Positions 17,100 to 26,574 of a stretch of 64,000 nt of DNA are shown here, piece by piece (positions within the stretch are counted from its first letter, which is position 1; every line of letters begins with the position of its first letter). The notes below the pieces were generated by a model. It was not told where the DNA came from, did no database searches, and saw nothing but the letters and a program-made list of their open reading frames with translations. The position numbers and the translations under genes were made by a program. The stretch comes from Pseudogracilibacillus sp. (GTDB taxonomy: Bacteria > Bacillota > Bacilli > Bacillales > Amphibacillaceae): assembly GCA_026169815.1 (NCBI GenBank), contig JAPFDT010000025.1, positions 62,001 to 126,000 of the forward strand. Direction: 5' to 3'.

Positions 17100-17115
17100 T
17101 GTGATACTCGTCACA
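17100..17115. promoter_or_regulatory. Candidate Crp/Fnr operator upstream of the regulator gene
   Basis: The sequence TGTGATACTCGTCACA is a perfect TGTGA-N6-TCACA inverted repeat, the classic Crp/Fnr-family site. It lies between the regulator gene (start 16999) and the end of uppP, which suggests autoregulation. Binding is inference. Confidence 0.6.
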
Positions 17116-17122
17116 ACAGATG

Positions 17123-17956
17123 TTAATTAACAAACAGTTGATATGTCACAACGACAGATCCAACAATAAAACAGTAAAGACTAAAGAAGACTAGCTTACC
17201 GTTTCTAACCGTTTTCAAAAACCATTTAAGTGCAAAGTAAGTAGTTATACACGCTGTTATACAAGCAACTATGTAAGGAATGAAGTAGGTTTGGATAACA
17301 GGATCCGTTACTATGTCTTTAAGTGACATAATATTGATGCCAATACTTACTGGAATAAACAATAAGAAGGAAAATCGTAAAGCGGCTGTCCGGCTCATGC
17401 CAACCATTAATGCAGCAATTAAAGTTGTTCCTGAACGACTAATACCAGGAATAAGAGCAACAGCTTGAATCGCACCGATAATAAGTGCATCTTTTAATTT
17501 AATATCTTGATCGCTTCTCTCTCCTTTTTTACGATCCGCAATCCAAAGAAATAAACTCGTTATAAGTAATGCACAGCCAATAGTTAGAGGTGTAGTTAGT
17601 TCATCACTAATAAATGACTCTACACTTAAGCCAATTACCCCAGTTACAGCGGTTGCAAGCAGTAAATAAACGACATAATTAAAGCTATGTCGATATGCTG
17701 GATTTTTATTAGTTAGAAAAAACATACATTCACGTGCTAAACGGCGAATTTCTTTTTGATACATCAGCATAATTGCTATGAGGGATCCGAAATGAATAAC
17801 GATTTCAAATGATAATGCAGGAGTATGAATATTAAAAAATTCTTTCAATAGAATAGTATGTCCACTAGAAGAAATTGGTAAGGGTTCGGTAACACCTTGG
17901 AAAAAGCCTAACATTATATATTGTAATAATGTAATCACTTTTGCAGAAATTATCAT
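17123..17956 (-). CDS. uppP: Undecaprenyl-diphosphatase (BacA/UppP family)
   Basis: This 277-residue polytopic membrane enzyme recycles undecaprenyl pyrophosphate to the monophosphate carrier for cell-wall synthesis and can confer bacitracin tolerance. The two family signatures are intact: GFFQGVTEPLPISSSGH near the N-terminus and PGISRSGTT near residue 170. About eight hydrophobic segments follow the standard layout. The start MIISAKVITLLQ is at 17956, with AAAGGT upstream. It is transcribed toward the Crp/Fnr gene. Confidence 0.94.
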   Translation of the reverse strand: MIISAKVITLLQYIMLGFFQGVTEPLPISSSGHTILLKEFFNIHTPALSFEIVIHFGSLIAIMLMYQKEIRRLARECMFFLTNKNPAYRHSFNYVVYLLLATAVTGVIGLSVESFISDELTTPLTIGCALLITSLFLWIADRKKGERSDQDIKLKDALIIGAIQAVALIPGISRSGTTLIAALMVGMSRTAALRFSFLLFIPVSIGINIMSLKDIVTDPVIQTYFIPYIVACITACITTYFALKWFLKTVRNGKLVFFSLYCFIVGSVVVTYQLFVN

Positions 17957-18032
17957 CTTAAATCATACCTTTCACTATCTTTAGTCATATGAAACTATAT
18001 GATAAGAAAGTGAAAAGCATGTCTAAAACGAG

Positions 18033-18075
18033 AAAAACATCTCTTTCCATATTTTACGTGGAAAGAGATGTTTTT
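18033..18075 (-). terminator. Strong terminator downstream of yjzD
   Basis: A 16-bp perfect stem is formed by AAAAACATCTCTTTCC (18033-18048) and GGAAAGAGATGTTTTT (18060-18075), with a T run on the minus strand. Confidence 0.85.
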
Positions 18076-18083
18076 AAAAAGTG

Positions 18084-18266
18084 TTATTTTATACTTTTAC
18101 TTTGTGATGATAATATTCCATCCATCGCAACAATTCCGATAAAAACAGCAACTGCATATCCAAAAGCTTGAGTTAAGTTGAATGGATCACCAGCCATACT
18201 AGATAGTACGTATGCTAATGCTGAACCAATTAAAATAGCCCAAACAAGTGCCATAATAAACCTCAT
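18084..18266 (-). CDS. yjzD: DUF2929 family small membrane protein (YjzD-like)
   Basis: This 60-residue protein has two hydrophobic segments (about 4-22 and 34-50) and a short polar C-terminus. Sequence and position, divergent from fabH, match the DUF2929/YjzD family of Bacillaceae. ATG 18266 is preceded by GAGGTGTAAAA. Function unknown. Confidence 0.75.
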   Translation of the reverse strand: MRFIMALVWAILIGSALAYVLSSMAGDPFNLTQAFGYAVAVFIGIVAMDGILSSQSKSIK

Positions 18267-18458
18267 TTTTACACCTCATTTTACAAAGCTATATTTATGT
18301 AGTAATCCTACTAGTCATAATCTAATACTATTTTAACAAATAACTGTCATAAATAAAAGGGATTACTAAATTATAATTGAACTAATGCCTCATTTTATCG
18401 TTCATGATGGAGGATAACATACTTTTTTTCTTGCAACTAAACGAAAAATAGCTTAAAG

Positions 18459-18475
18459 TTTATACCAAGTCATAA
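18459..18475 (+). promoter_or_regulatory. Candidate FapR operator upstream of fabH
   Basis: TTTATACCAAGTCATAA resembles the FapR box of Bacilli as I recall it (TTAGTACCTAGTCTTAA), agreeing at most positions, and lies 36 bases before the fabH start. FapR represses fatty-acid and phospholipid genes and is released by malonyl-CoA. This is a by-eye match only. Confidence 0.38.
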
Positions 18476-18511
18476 CATTTGCTATTAATTAAAATAAAAG
18501 GGGATGGCGAG

Positions 18512-19450
18512 ATGGGTGTTGGGATTTTAGGAACAGGACATTACGCACCAGATAATATTGTTACAAATAAAGATTTAGAAAAAATTGTTGATACGACTGA
18601 TGAATGGATTAAGTCGAGAACAGGGATAGAAGAAAGAAGAATCGCTAAAGATGATGAAGATTCTTCAGATATGGCATATAAAGCAGCATTACAAGCGTTA
18701 GAATCAGCTAATGTATCTGCTGAAGAGATTGATTTAATATTAGTTGCTACAGTAACACCAGATACACCATTTCCATCAGTGGCATGTATGATTCAAGATC
18801 GTTTAGGAGCAGACAATGCCGCTGCATTAGATGTAGGTGCAGCTTGTGCTGGTTTTATGTATGCACTTATAACTGGTCAGCAATATGTTGAAACTGGAAG
18901 CTATGAAAAAGTGTTAATAGTAGGTGTTGATAAACTATCTAAAATAATCGATTGGACAGATCGTAATACGTGTGTCCTTTTAGGTGATGGTGCAGGAGCG
19001 GCTGTGCTCGGTCAAGTATCGGAAGGAAAAGGAATTTTATCATTTGAATTAGGCGCAAAAGGTGCAGGCGGACAACATTTATATCAGGATGAACATGATC
19101 ACCTTGTTATGAACGGTCGCGAAGTATTTAAGTTTGCGGTAAGACAAATGCCTGAATCATCGATTAAAGTGATTGAAAAAGCAGGGTTAGAAAAAGAAGA
19201 TGTAGATTATCTCGTACCACACCAAGCGAATATTCGAATTATGGATGCAGCACGTCAACGTCTTGGAATTGAAGATGATAAAATGGCAAAAGTCATTCAA
19301 AAATATGGAAATAATTCATCTGCATCTGTACCGATTGCGTTATCAGAGTCTGTTAAACAAGGAAAGATTAATGATGGTGATATTGTTGTTCTAGTTGGAT
19401 TTGGTGGTGGACTCACTTGGGGTGCTGTTGCTTTAAAATGGGGTAAATAA
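18512..19450 (+). CDS. fabH: Beta-ketoacyl-ACP synthase III
   Basis: This 312-residue condensing enzyme starts fatty-acid synthesis by joining acyl-CoA to malonyl-ACP, and in Bacilli it selects branched primers. The catalytic triad is visible: Cys112 in DVGAACAGF, His in VPHQANIR and Asn in GNNSSASVP. The start is ATG 18512, behind AAAAGGGGATGG; a TTG at 18479 would add eleven unlikely residues and overlap the putative operator. fabF follows 93 bases later, the conserved fabHA-fabF arrangement. Confidence 0.95.
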   Translation: MGVGILGTGHYAPDNIVTNKDLEKIVDTTDEWIKSRTGIEERRIAKDDEDSSDMAYKAALQALESANVSAEEIDLILVATVTPDTPFPSVACMIQDRLGADNAAALDVGAACAGFMYALITGQQYVETGSYEKVLIVGVDKLSKIIDWTDRNTCVLLGDGAGAAVLGQVSEGKGILSFELGAKGAGGQHLYQDEHDHLVMNGREVFKFAVRQMPESSIKVIEKAGLEKEDVDYLVPHQANIRIMDAARQRLGIEDDKMAKVIQKYGNNSSASVPIALSESVKQGKINDGDIVVLVGFGGGLTWGAVALKWGK

Positions 19451-19543
19451 GGATTGAATTTTACGACATGTGAGCTTCATTTGTTAAAAATGAAACGCAT
19501 AAAAAATAGTGTAATTTATGGTAATAGCTAGGAGGATAAAGTG

Positions 19544-20785
19544 ATGACAAAAAGAAGGGTAGTAATTACTGGAGTTGGAGCAATTTCTCCATTAGGAAAT
19601 GATGTTGAGACACTTTGGGATAATATTGTAGCAGGAAATTCAGGAATTGACACGATAACACGAGTTAATAAAGATGATTTTCCGGTTCATGTCGCGGCAG
19701 AGGTAAAAGATTTTGTCGCAAAAGATTATATGGACCGAAAAGAAGCACGTAGAATGGATTTATTCACGCAATATGCAGTAGCCGCGTCAAAAATGGCTGT
19801 AGAAGATGCTAACCTAGATATTAATGAAGATATTGCAGAAAGAGTTGGGGTTTGGATTGGTTGTGGAATCGGTGGCATGGATACGTACGAGGAACAATTA
19901 CGTCGTTTTATCGATAAAGGCTATCGTCGAGTAAGTCCGTTTTTTGTACCAATGTTAATTCCTGATATGGCAGCAGGTCAAGTGTCTATCCAATTAGGTG
20001 CAAAAGGGATTAATTCATGTACTGTAACAGCATGTGCATCTGGAACAAACTCAATCGGTGATGCGTTTAAAGCGGTACAGCGCGGGGATGTTGACTATAT
20101 TATAACTGGTGGTACTGAAGCTCCTATTACGAATATGGCATTCGCTGGGTTTTCTTCGATGAAGGCATTATCGTTTAATGAAGATCCGAAATCAGCTAGT
20201 AGACCATTCGATAAAAATCGTGATGGATTTATTATGGGAGAAGGTGCAGGGATTTTAGTGTTAGAAACGTTAGAATCAGCTTTAGAACGTGACGCTAAAA
20301 TTTATGCCGAAATTGTCGGTTATGGTGCAACAGGGGACGCTAATCATATTACTGCTCCAGCAGAAGGTGGAGAAGGCGGAGCTCGTGCGATGCAAATGGC
20401 AATTGACGATGCTGGTATAGCTCCAACAGCTGTTGATTATATTAATGCTCATGGAACGAGTACAGAATTAAATGATAAGTATGAAACGATGGCGATTAAG
20501 AGTATATTTGGTTCGCATGCTTATGATTTAGCCGTGTCATCAACTAAGTCAATGACGGGTCATTTACTTGGTGCAGCTGGAGGGATCGAAGCCGTTATCT
20601 CAGTAAAAGCTTTACAAGAAAGTATTATTCCAGCAACGATTAACTACGAAACACCTGATGAGGATTGTGATTTAGATTATGTCCCAAATGAAGCTAGAAA
20701 AGAAGATATACAATATGTACTAAGTAATTCGCTAGGCTTTGGTGGTCATAACGCAACCTTGGCTTTCAAAAAATACGAGAAATAA
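19544..20785 (+). CDS. fabF: Beta-ketoacyl-ACP synthase II
   Basis: This 413-residue elongation condensing enzyme has the active-site Cys in [10 protein letters not shown], the first His in INAHGTST and the second in [11 protein letters not shown]. The start is ATG 19544, eight bases after AGGAGG; the preceding GTG is less likely. It is downstream of fabH and ends in a terminator, giving a two-gene unit. Cytoplasmic type II fatty-acid synthesis. Confidence 0.96.
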   Translation: MTKRRVVITGVGAISPLGNDVETLWDNIVAGNSGIDTITRVNKDDFPVHVAAEVKDFVAKDYMDRKEARRMDLFTQYAVAASKMAVEDANLDINEDIAERVGVWIGCGIGGMDTYEEQLRRFIDKGYRRVSPFFVPMLIPDMAAGQVSIQLGAKGINSCTVTACASGTNSIGDAFKAVQRGDVDYIITGGTEAPITNMAFAGFSSMKALSFNEDPKSASRPFDKNRDGFIMGEGAGILVLETLESALERDAKIYAEIVGYGATGDANHITAPAEGGEGGARAMQMAIDDAGIAPTAVDYINAHGTSTELNDKYETMAIKSIFGSHAYDLAVSSTKSMTGHLLGAAGGIEAVISVKALQESIIPATINYETPDEDCDLDYVPNEARKEDIQYVLSNSLGFGGHNATLAFKKYEK

Positions 20786-20793
20786 AAGACAAA

Positions 20794-20822
20794 GACTGAT
20801 CCGAATAGGGTCAGTTTTTTTG
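20794..20822 (+). terminator. Terminator of fabH-fabF
   Basis: GACTGATCC at 20794-20802 pairs with GGGTCAGT near 20808-20815 (one mismatch), followed by eight T. Confidence 0.8.
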
Positions 20823-20910
20823 TTTGTAGAAAAATAGTTATGCAATGTAAACTCATCTTTTACAACCTTGTACATATTATAAAGTAATGGACAAGGTATG
20901 AGGTGAGTAT

Positions 20911-21132
20911 ATGGGCTACCTGTTATTATTTTTAATAGGGTTTGGACTAGCTGTCTCTGGTGGTGTGACAATAATAGCTTATTTGAATTTTTTGCCAGCC
21001 GGTATTTCTTGGCATGAATACTTTATGTTTATTAGAGGTAGAATCGAATGCTACTTTTTTCCAATTGGAATTATATTTATGTTTATTGCAATTTATAGTT
21101 ATCCAGAAAAAAACATAGATAAATTTGATTAG
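20911..21132 (+). CDS. Small two-segment membrane protein
   Basis: This 73-residue protein has hydrophobic segments at about 2-28 and 46-64 joined by a short loop (SWHEYFMFIRGRIECY) and ends in a charged tail. GAGGTGAG precedes ATG 20911. I do not recognise a named family. It lies between fabF and yjbA in the same direction, and no terminator separates it from yjbA. Confidence 0.65.
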   Translation: MGYLLLFLIGFGLAVSGGVTIIAYLNFLPAGISWHEYFMFIRGRIECYFFPIGIIFMFIAIYSYPEKNIDKFD

Positions 21133-21197
21133 AATATTATTTATAGAAGGTGGTCATAATGGTATATAAATAATATGTTAAAAGTGAGGGAATTCTG

Positions 21198-21962
21198 ATG
21201 AAGTATTTATACGATGTTTGGGTTAATTGGTTTGAAGGTGAAGAGTATGGTTATAACGTTTGTGATTATCATGAATGGCGTAAAACTGATCAAATCGATA
21301 TACTAGAACAAGTACCAGTACTGTACATAGAAAAAAAATTATATAATTATATTGAAAACAGTTTATATGACCTTCCCGATGGATTGTTAGAAGACATTCA
21401 TAAACGTGCTTACGTTCGTAAAGGCGTTAGTCGCCGTGTCCTTGATTATGCCTGCATTATGACAGATGGTGAGAAAATTTTAGCTATCAATACAATTGGC
21501 TTTCATATTCCATTACAAAAAAGCAGAATCATTCCTAGACAGGAACAACAAGTATTAGAATATTGTAAACAAACGAAACCGAAACATTTCTCATATGTAC
21601 CAATAACAGAACAGACTCAAGCAACTCCAGTGTTGAAAATGGAAGAACATCATGTTATTGGATTGACAAGAAGAGAAAGGCAACTAAAGAAATTGTTATT
21701 TATTGCACTCGATAAATTAAAGTTTACAGATAATCGCAATGAAATAATGTATTGGTTGACGGAATGGGATGTCCAAATGGCAGATGAAATTTCGGATGAC
21801 ATGTTAATAAATGATGTTTGGACCTTACTGTATCAATCAGTAGAAACAGGATGGTCTGAGGCACATGAATGTTTATGTGAACAAATGATTAAAGGGAATG
21901 AATTCCTAGAAAAGTATTGGGAGTTAGAACATGAATATCGACATAATCCAGCACACAAATAA
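21198..21962 (+). CDS. yjbA: YjbA family protein (DUF3603)
   Basis: This 254-residue soluble protein opens with MKYLYDVWVNWFEGEEYGYN, characteristic of DUF3603/YjbA, a Bacillaceae family of unknown function located between fabF and trpS in B. subtilis, as here. There is no signal peptide or membrane segment. GTGAGGG precedes ATG 21198. Confidence 0.82.
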   Translation: MKYLYDVWVNWFEGEEYGYNVCDYHEWRKTDQIDILEQVPVLYIEKKLYNYIENSLYDLPDGLLEDIHKRAYVRKGVSRRVLDYACIMTDGEKILAINTIGFHIPLQKSRIIPRQEQQVLEYCKQTKPKHFSYVPITEQTQATPVLKMEEHHVIGLTRRERQLKKLLFIALDKLKFTDNRNEIMYWLTEWDVQMADEISDDMLINDVWTLLYQSVETGWSEAHECLCEQMIKGNEFLEKYWELEHEYRHNPAHK

Positions 21963-21970
21963 AAGAAATT

Positions 21971-22008
21971 AAAAGATCAGCTACGTCATATGAAGAGCTG
22001 ATCTTTTT
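21971..22008. terminator. Bidirectional terminator between yjbA and trpS
   Basis: AAAGATCAGCT at 21972-21982 and AGCTGATCTTT at 21996-22006 form a perfect 11-bp stem with A and T flanks usable by both convergent genes. Confidence 0.85.
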
Positions 22009-22024
22009 GATGAAAAAATATGAG

Positions 22025-23450
<1,426 letters not shown>

Positions 23451-23452
23451 TG

Positions 23453-23476
23453 TGATATAATGTGATGTGTTTCACA
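23453..23476 (+). promoter_or_regulatory. Extended -10 promoter overlapped by a perfect Crp/Fnr-type palindrome
   Basis: TGATATAAT at 23453-23461 is an extended -10 element without a clear -35. Immediately after it, TGTGATGTGTTTCACA (23461-23476) is a perfect TGTGA-N6-TCACA palindrome, sharing its first T with the -10. A protein bound there would cover the transcription start, which implies repression. The likely regulated gene is spx, 140 bases downstream. Confidence 0.6.
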
Positions 23477-23504
23477 TAGATGTTCCAGTTAGAAGTAATA
23501 TTCA

Positions 23505-23569
23505 CCGTAAAGACTACGGATAGTGCCCAATGAGCTATGGGAATCTCAGCTAAATCCCTTTAACTGAGA
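23505..23569 (+). promoter_or_regulatory. Structured leader upstream of spx
   Basis: Three consecutive hairpins can be drawn in the presumed 5' untranslated RNA: CCGTA/TACGG (23505-23519), CCCA/TGGG (23526-23541), and a long stem starting TCTCAG and closing CTGAGA (23544-23569, ten pairs with one mismatch and a TCCC loop). None is followed by a U tract. This could be a regulatory or stability element. No known Rfam class is recognised by eye. Confidence 0.45.
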
Positions 23570-23613
23570 AGTTTAATATGTAGATCATGAAAAGAAATGA
23601 GGAGTGAGCTTAT

Positions 23614-24009
23614 ATGGTAACACTCTATACTTCACCAAGTTGTACGTCTTGCCGTAAAGCAAAGGCATGGTTAGAAGAGCATAATATTGAGTATAAAGAA
23701 CGTAATATTTTTTCTGAACCACTCTCATTAGAGGAAATTAAGGAAATTTTACGGATGACAGAGGATGGAACGGATGAAATTATTTCAACTCGTTCAAAAG
23801 TTTTTCAGAAGTTAGATGTTGATATCGAATTATTACCACTGAAAGATTTATTTGAATTAATTCAGAACAATCCAGGTTTATTACGTCGTCCAATTATTTT
23901 AGACGAAAAACGTTTACAAGTTGGATATAACGAAGATGAGATTAGACGTTTCTTACCAAGAACAGTACGTACTTTCCAATTACGCGAAGCACAAAAAATG
24001 GTTAACTAA
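23614..24009 (+). CDS. spxA: Redox-sensing regulator Spx
   Basis: This 131-residue ArsC-like protein binds the RNA polymerase alpha C-terminal domain and reprograms transcription under thiol stress. The CxxC redox switch is Cys10/Cys13 ([11 protein letters not shown]), and the RRPIIL segment of the family is present. Length equals B. subtilis Spx (131). Ribosome binding site GAGGAGTGA precedes ATG 23614. mecA, encoding an adaptor for ClpCP, lies next; in B. subtilis Spx is a ClpXP substrate via YjbH. The leader and operator above it are described separately. Confidence 0.96.
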   Translation: MVTLYTSPSCTSCRKAKAWLEEHNIEYKERNIFSEPLSLEEIKEILRMTEDGTDEIISTRSKVFQKLDVDIELLPLKDLFELIQNNPGLLRRPIILDEKRLQVGYNEDEIRRFLPRTVRTFQLREAQKMVN

Positions 24010-24029
24010 GTTAAGTGTGGCAATAAAAA

Positions 24030-24065
24030 TGCAAACCAATTGCGAAGTTGGTTTGCATTTTTTTT
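24030..24065 (+). terminator. Terminator of spx
   Basis: ATGCAAACCAA and TTGGTTTGCAT form a perfect 11-bp stem around an eight-base loop, followed by at least eight T. Confidence 0.88.
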
Positions 24066-24405
24066 ATCAATTATAAGACAATACTTGTTGATTACGACCT
24101 GAACTGATACAATACGACTAACTTAATTTTACAGCTATTTATAGACGTAACTGTAGTGAAATGGTTAATTATCAATACAGTATTTATTTGTAAAAAGATA
24201 AAAGAGAATAATTGATAATTTACCTCAAACCTAGTATATTAGTAACCAATAGAGCATCTAGGCTTTTTACATTGGCAAAAAAGATAAAAATTCATATATT
24301 AAAAGTAATAATAACTCACGATTGAATTATTGGAGTTGTCTCCCACCTAAATCTAACAGGTGTTTACCATGTTTATGTTATTCTTATAGAAGGGAGAGAT
24401 AGTAG
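24066..24405. other. Gene-free region between spx and mecA
   Basis: About 340 AT-rich bases without a supported gene or repeat. It must hold the mecA promoter; no clear consensus pair stands out. The small yjbE-type gene found here in B. subtilis is missing. Confidence 0.5.
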
Positions 24406-25083
24406 ATGGAAATTGAAAGAATAAATGAAAATACAGTAAAATTTTATATCTCTTACATTGACATTGAAGATCGTGGTTTTGACAAAGAAGATATTTGGTA
24501 TAATAGAGAACGTAGTGAACAGTTATTTTGGCAAATGATGGAAGAAGTAAATTATAAAGAAGATTTCTCTGTTGAAGGTCCATTATGGATTCAAGTCCAC
24601 GCTTTAGATAAAGGTTTAGAAATTATCGTTACAAAAGCACAAATATCACAAGGTGAAGCCTCTGTCGATTCCATCGATAATATAGAGGAGATAGTCGATT
24701 TCCCTTTAAACGAAAAATCAAAAGGTAACTTTGATGTAAGTTATGATGATGGAGCTGAGGATGATATAGCTTTTCGACCAGGTGATGAAAACTTATGGTT
24801 AGTCGCTATGTTTGATAATTTTGAGGATGTTATTCAGTTAAGTCATTATTTTCAAGGTGATTTTGAAAACGACATAATGACAAGTTTATATCACTATAAA
24901 GATAAGTATTATCTTTATGTAGAGATTACTGCTGATTTATTCGATTACCAAGAAGATATCTCTAGTCGTATTTTAGAATATGGTGAAGAAGCAGAAATAA
25001 CAGACCATATGTTAGAAGAGTACGGAGAAGTAATTATTGGTGAGCAAGTTTTTGCAGAAGTAAGAAGTTATTTTGATGTGTAA
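24406..25083 (+). CDS. mecA: Adaptor protein MecA
   Basis: This 225-residue adaptor delivers substrates such as ComK to ClpC. The N-terminal domain starts MEIERINENTVKFYISYIDIEDRGF, diagnostic for MecA. A central acidic linker (about 85-120) joins a C-terminal ClpC-binding domain with SHYFQGD and LYHYKDKYYLY. GAAGGGAGAGA precedes ATG 24406. A single gene with a strong terminator. The nearby coiA fits a competence theme, although their co-regulation is not shown. Confidence 0.95.
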   Translation: MEIERINENTVKFYISYIDIEDRGFDKEDIWYNRERSEQLFWQMMEEVNYKEDFSVEGPLWIQVHALDKGLEIIVTKAQISQGEASVDSIDNIEEIVDFPLNEKSKGNFDVSYDDGAEDDIAFRPGDENLWLVAMFDNFEDVIQLSHYFQGDFENDIMTSLYHYKDKYYLYVEITADLFDYQEDISSRILEYGEEAEITDHMLEEYGEVIIGEQVFAEVRSYFDV

Positions 25084-25120
25084 ATAGTTTTGTAATTTCT
25101 AAAATATAACAAGTGTATTA

Positions 25121-25159
25121 CAGGTAGAAAATTTATGATAATTTTCTACCTGTTTTTTT
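25121..25159 (+). terminator. Terminator of mecA
   Basis: CAGGTAGAAAATT at 25121-25133 is a perfect complement of AATTTTCTACCTG at 25140-25152, followed by seven T. Confidence 0.9.
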
Positions 25160-25182
25160 AGTGAGGAATCCTGCTAAAAACA

Positions 25183-25361
25183 GAGGAAGGCACTGAAAAA
25201 ATGTGTGAATATAATTATGTTGTTATATTTCGTGACTTCACTAATGGAATTCTCCTTGGTTTCCGCCCGATCGTATATCCACAGGAGTCTCGGCGAATTT
25301 CGTTTGCTAGGGCGAGCATATACTTATTTATAAGTTTATACTGGACTTTTCAATGTCTTCT
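25183..25361. repeat. Degenerate relative of the composite repeats
   Basis: The ends AGGAAGGCACTGAAAAA (from about 25184) and the inverted TTTTCAATGTCTTCT (to 25361) are imperfect complements. Inside, TTTCCGCCCGATCG and CCACAGGAGTCTC recall the module A/B vocabulary of the larger repeats. No coding frame is present. Confidence 0.55.
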
Positions 25362-25460
25362 ATCAGAAAAGTAAGTCGTCATGAGCTACAATTGAATAAA
25401 TAAAGCAGACAAAATTTAAATTATATAGTTTCCGCGTTAATAATTAAAATTTCTTGTTCC

Positions 25461-25853
25461 TTACTTGCGGCTAATGATAAAAGCTGTTGTTCCGCTAAGA
25501 CTAAAATAGACAAACAAAATAATTAATACAGATAAAACAGATACATGATCAAAGCCTCCAAAGGAAAGAAAACTAAATACGAGCAAAGCTAATAGTATAA
25601 AACCGTTTGAAGCATAGGCATAAAATTTAATAATATTATTTGTTGTCCGTTCATCAAAGTCAGGAGTAGAGTCTTTCTTTCTCCAATTTCTAATAATATC
25701 TATCGTAATTAATATGATTATAGCAGTAAGTGCACCTAAAAGACCTGATAAATCAAATCCACCTGTCATAAATTGACTAGCTAACATACCAATTAACGCT
25801 CCAACAGCTCCACATGTTAATATCCAATTTTGAAATTTACCTTTTTTCTTCAT
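25461..25853 (-). CDS. Four-segment membrane protein paired with an XRE regulator
   Basis: This 130-residue integral membrane protein has about four transmembrane segments and a short cytoplasmic loop (NWRKKDSTPDFDERTTNN). It overlaps the upstream XRE gene by 17 bases, so the two are translationally coupled. Pairs of a small Cro-type regulator and a multi-spanning protein with a DERT-type motif are common in Firmicutes, and in those the membrane partner is often thought to modulate the regulator. No exact family is claimed. Confidence 0.7.
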   Translation of the reverse strand: MKKKGKFQNWILTCGAVGALIGMLASQFMTGGFDLSGLLGALTAIIILITIDIIRNWRKKDSTPDFDERTTNNIIKFYAYASNGFILLALLVFSFLSFGGFDHVSVLSVLIILFVYFSLSGTTAFIISRK

Positions 25854-26064
25854 ATTTATTCTCCTCTTCTTTTAATATGAAAATTTCATCTATTGACATA
25901 TTGAAATAACGAACGATTTTAAGTGCAAGTTCAAGACTTGGATTGTATTTATTATTTTCTATTGCATTCATTGTTTGACGTGTAACTTGTAGATCTTCTG
26001 CCATTTGTATTTGTTTAATACCTTTTTCAACTCTAATTTGTTTAATATTATTTTTGACAGCCAT
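25837..26064 (-). CDS. XRE family helix-turn-helix regulator
   Basis: This 75-residue Cro/C1-type DNA-binding protein has the helix-turn-helix at about residues 6-60 (KGIKQIQMAEDLQVTRQTMNAIENNKYNPS), typical of YozG/YgzD-like small regulators. The start ATG 26064 follows GGCGGTG. Two near-identical palindromes flank its promoter, which strongly suggests autoregulation. It is the first gene of a two-gene operon with the membrane protein. Confidence 0.88.
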   Translation of the reverse strand: MAVKNNIKQIRVEKGIKQIQMAEDLQVTRQTMNAIENNKYNPSLELALKIVRYFNMSIDEIFILKEEENKYEEKR

Positions 26065-26082
26065 TTTTTCACCGCCTATTAC

Positions 26083-26142
26083 GTAAAGGACTCTTTACAT
26101 AAAGTGTAAAATAATTAATGAATTATGTCAAGAGCTCTTTAC
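26083..26142 (-). promoter_or_regulatory. Promoter and paired operators of the XRE operon
   Basis: On the minus strand TTGACA (26126-26131) and TACACT (26103-26108) are separated by 17 bases. Operator 1 is GTAAAG-N4-CTTTAC at 26083-26098, just downstream of the -10. Operator 2 is GTCAAG-N4-CTTTAC (plus-strand reading) at 26127-26142, over the -35. A third palindrome TTTACA-N5-TGTAAA (26094-26110) covers the -10. Operators 1 and 2 are 44 bp apart, about four helical turns. Confidence 0.7.
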
Positions 26143-26145
26143 TTA

Positions 26146-26473
26146 ATTGAATCAATTTCATAATTCATTTTATTATCTCAAACACGAACTTTACGTTTGA
26201 TAGTAGACTCGTTTACTTTCATTACAGCCGCCTGCTTTCTGCGGGCATGGCCTCAACTCTTAGTACAACACTAACGTGTTGTACTAAGGATTTTCGGACT
26301 CATGGGTTTCACTATCGTTCACCCACCGAAGAACTTTTGCTTTTCCCGCAAGAGTCAGTCGGCTTTCATTCAAGCAAACTTAGTTACATAAGCTAAACAT
26401 GTATGATTATAAAACATTATAATCATACGTTTGTGTTTTTAATTAAATCATCCTATTATGAAATTGATTCAAT
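26146..26473. mobile_element. MITE-like inverted-repeat element, full copy
   Basis: The 328-bp element has perfect inverted ends: ATTGAATCAATTTCATAA on the left and its exact complement on the right. It is flanked on both sides by TA (26144-26145 and 26474-26475), consistent with a TA target duplication as in IS630/mariner-derived MITEs. The interior has a perfect 13-bp hairpin (26259-26271 with 26276-26288) and module-A-like sequence. An inverted, shortened copy is at 56336-56555. It encodes no transposase. Confidence 0.8.
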
Positions 26474-26574
26474 TATGATCTTAAAATAGAATATATTATT
26501 TTTTACTGTCACTAGACATATTAAGATTAAAAATGTTATAATTCAAAATAATCTTAAAATGAGGTGATAAATGA

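Noticed and set aside
21140-21197. Small gene before yjbA with a GGTGG site
   Set aside because: The frame ends after four codons.
26144-26475. Intact insertion sequence
   Set aside because: The element is only 328 bp and encodes no transposase, so it is treated as a non-autonomous MITE-like element.
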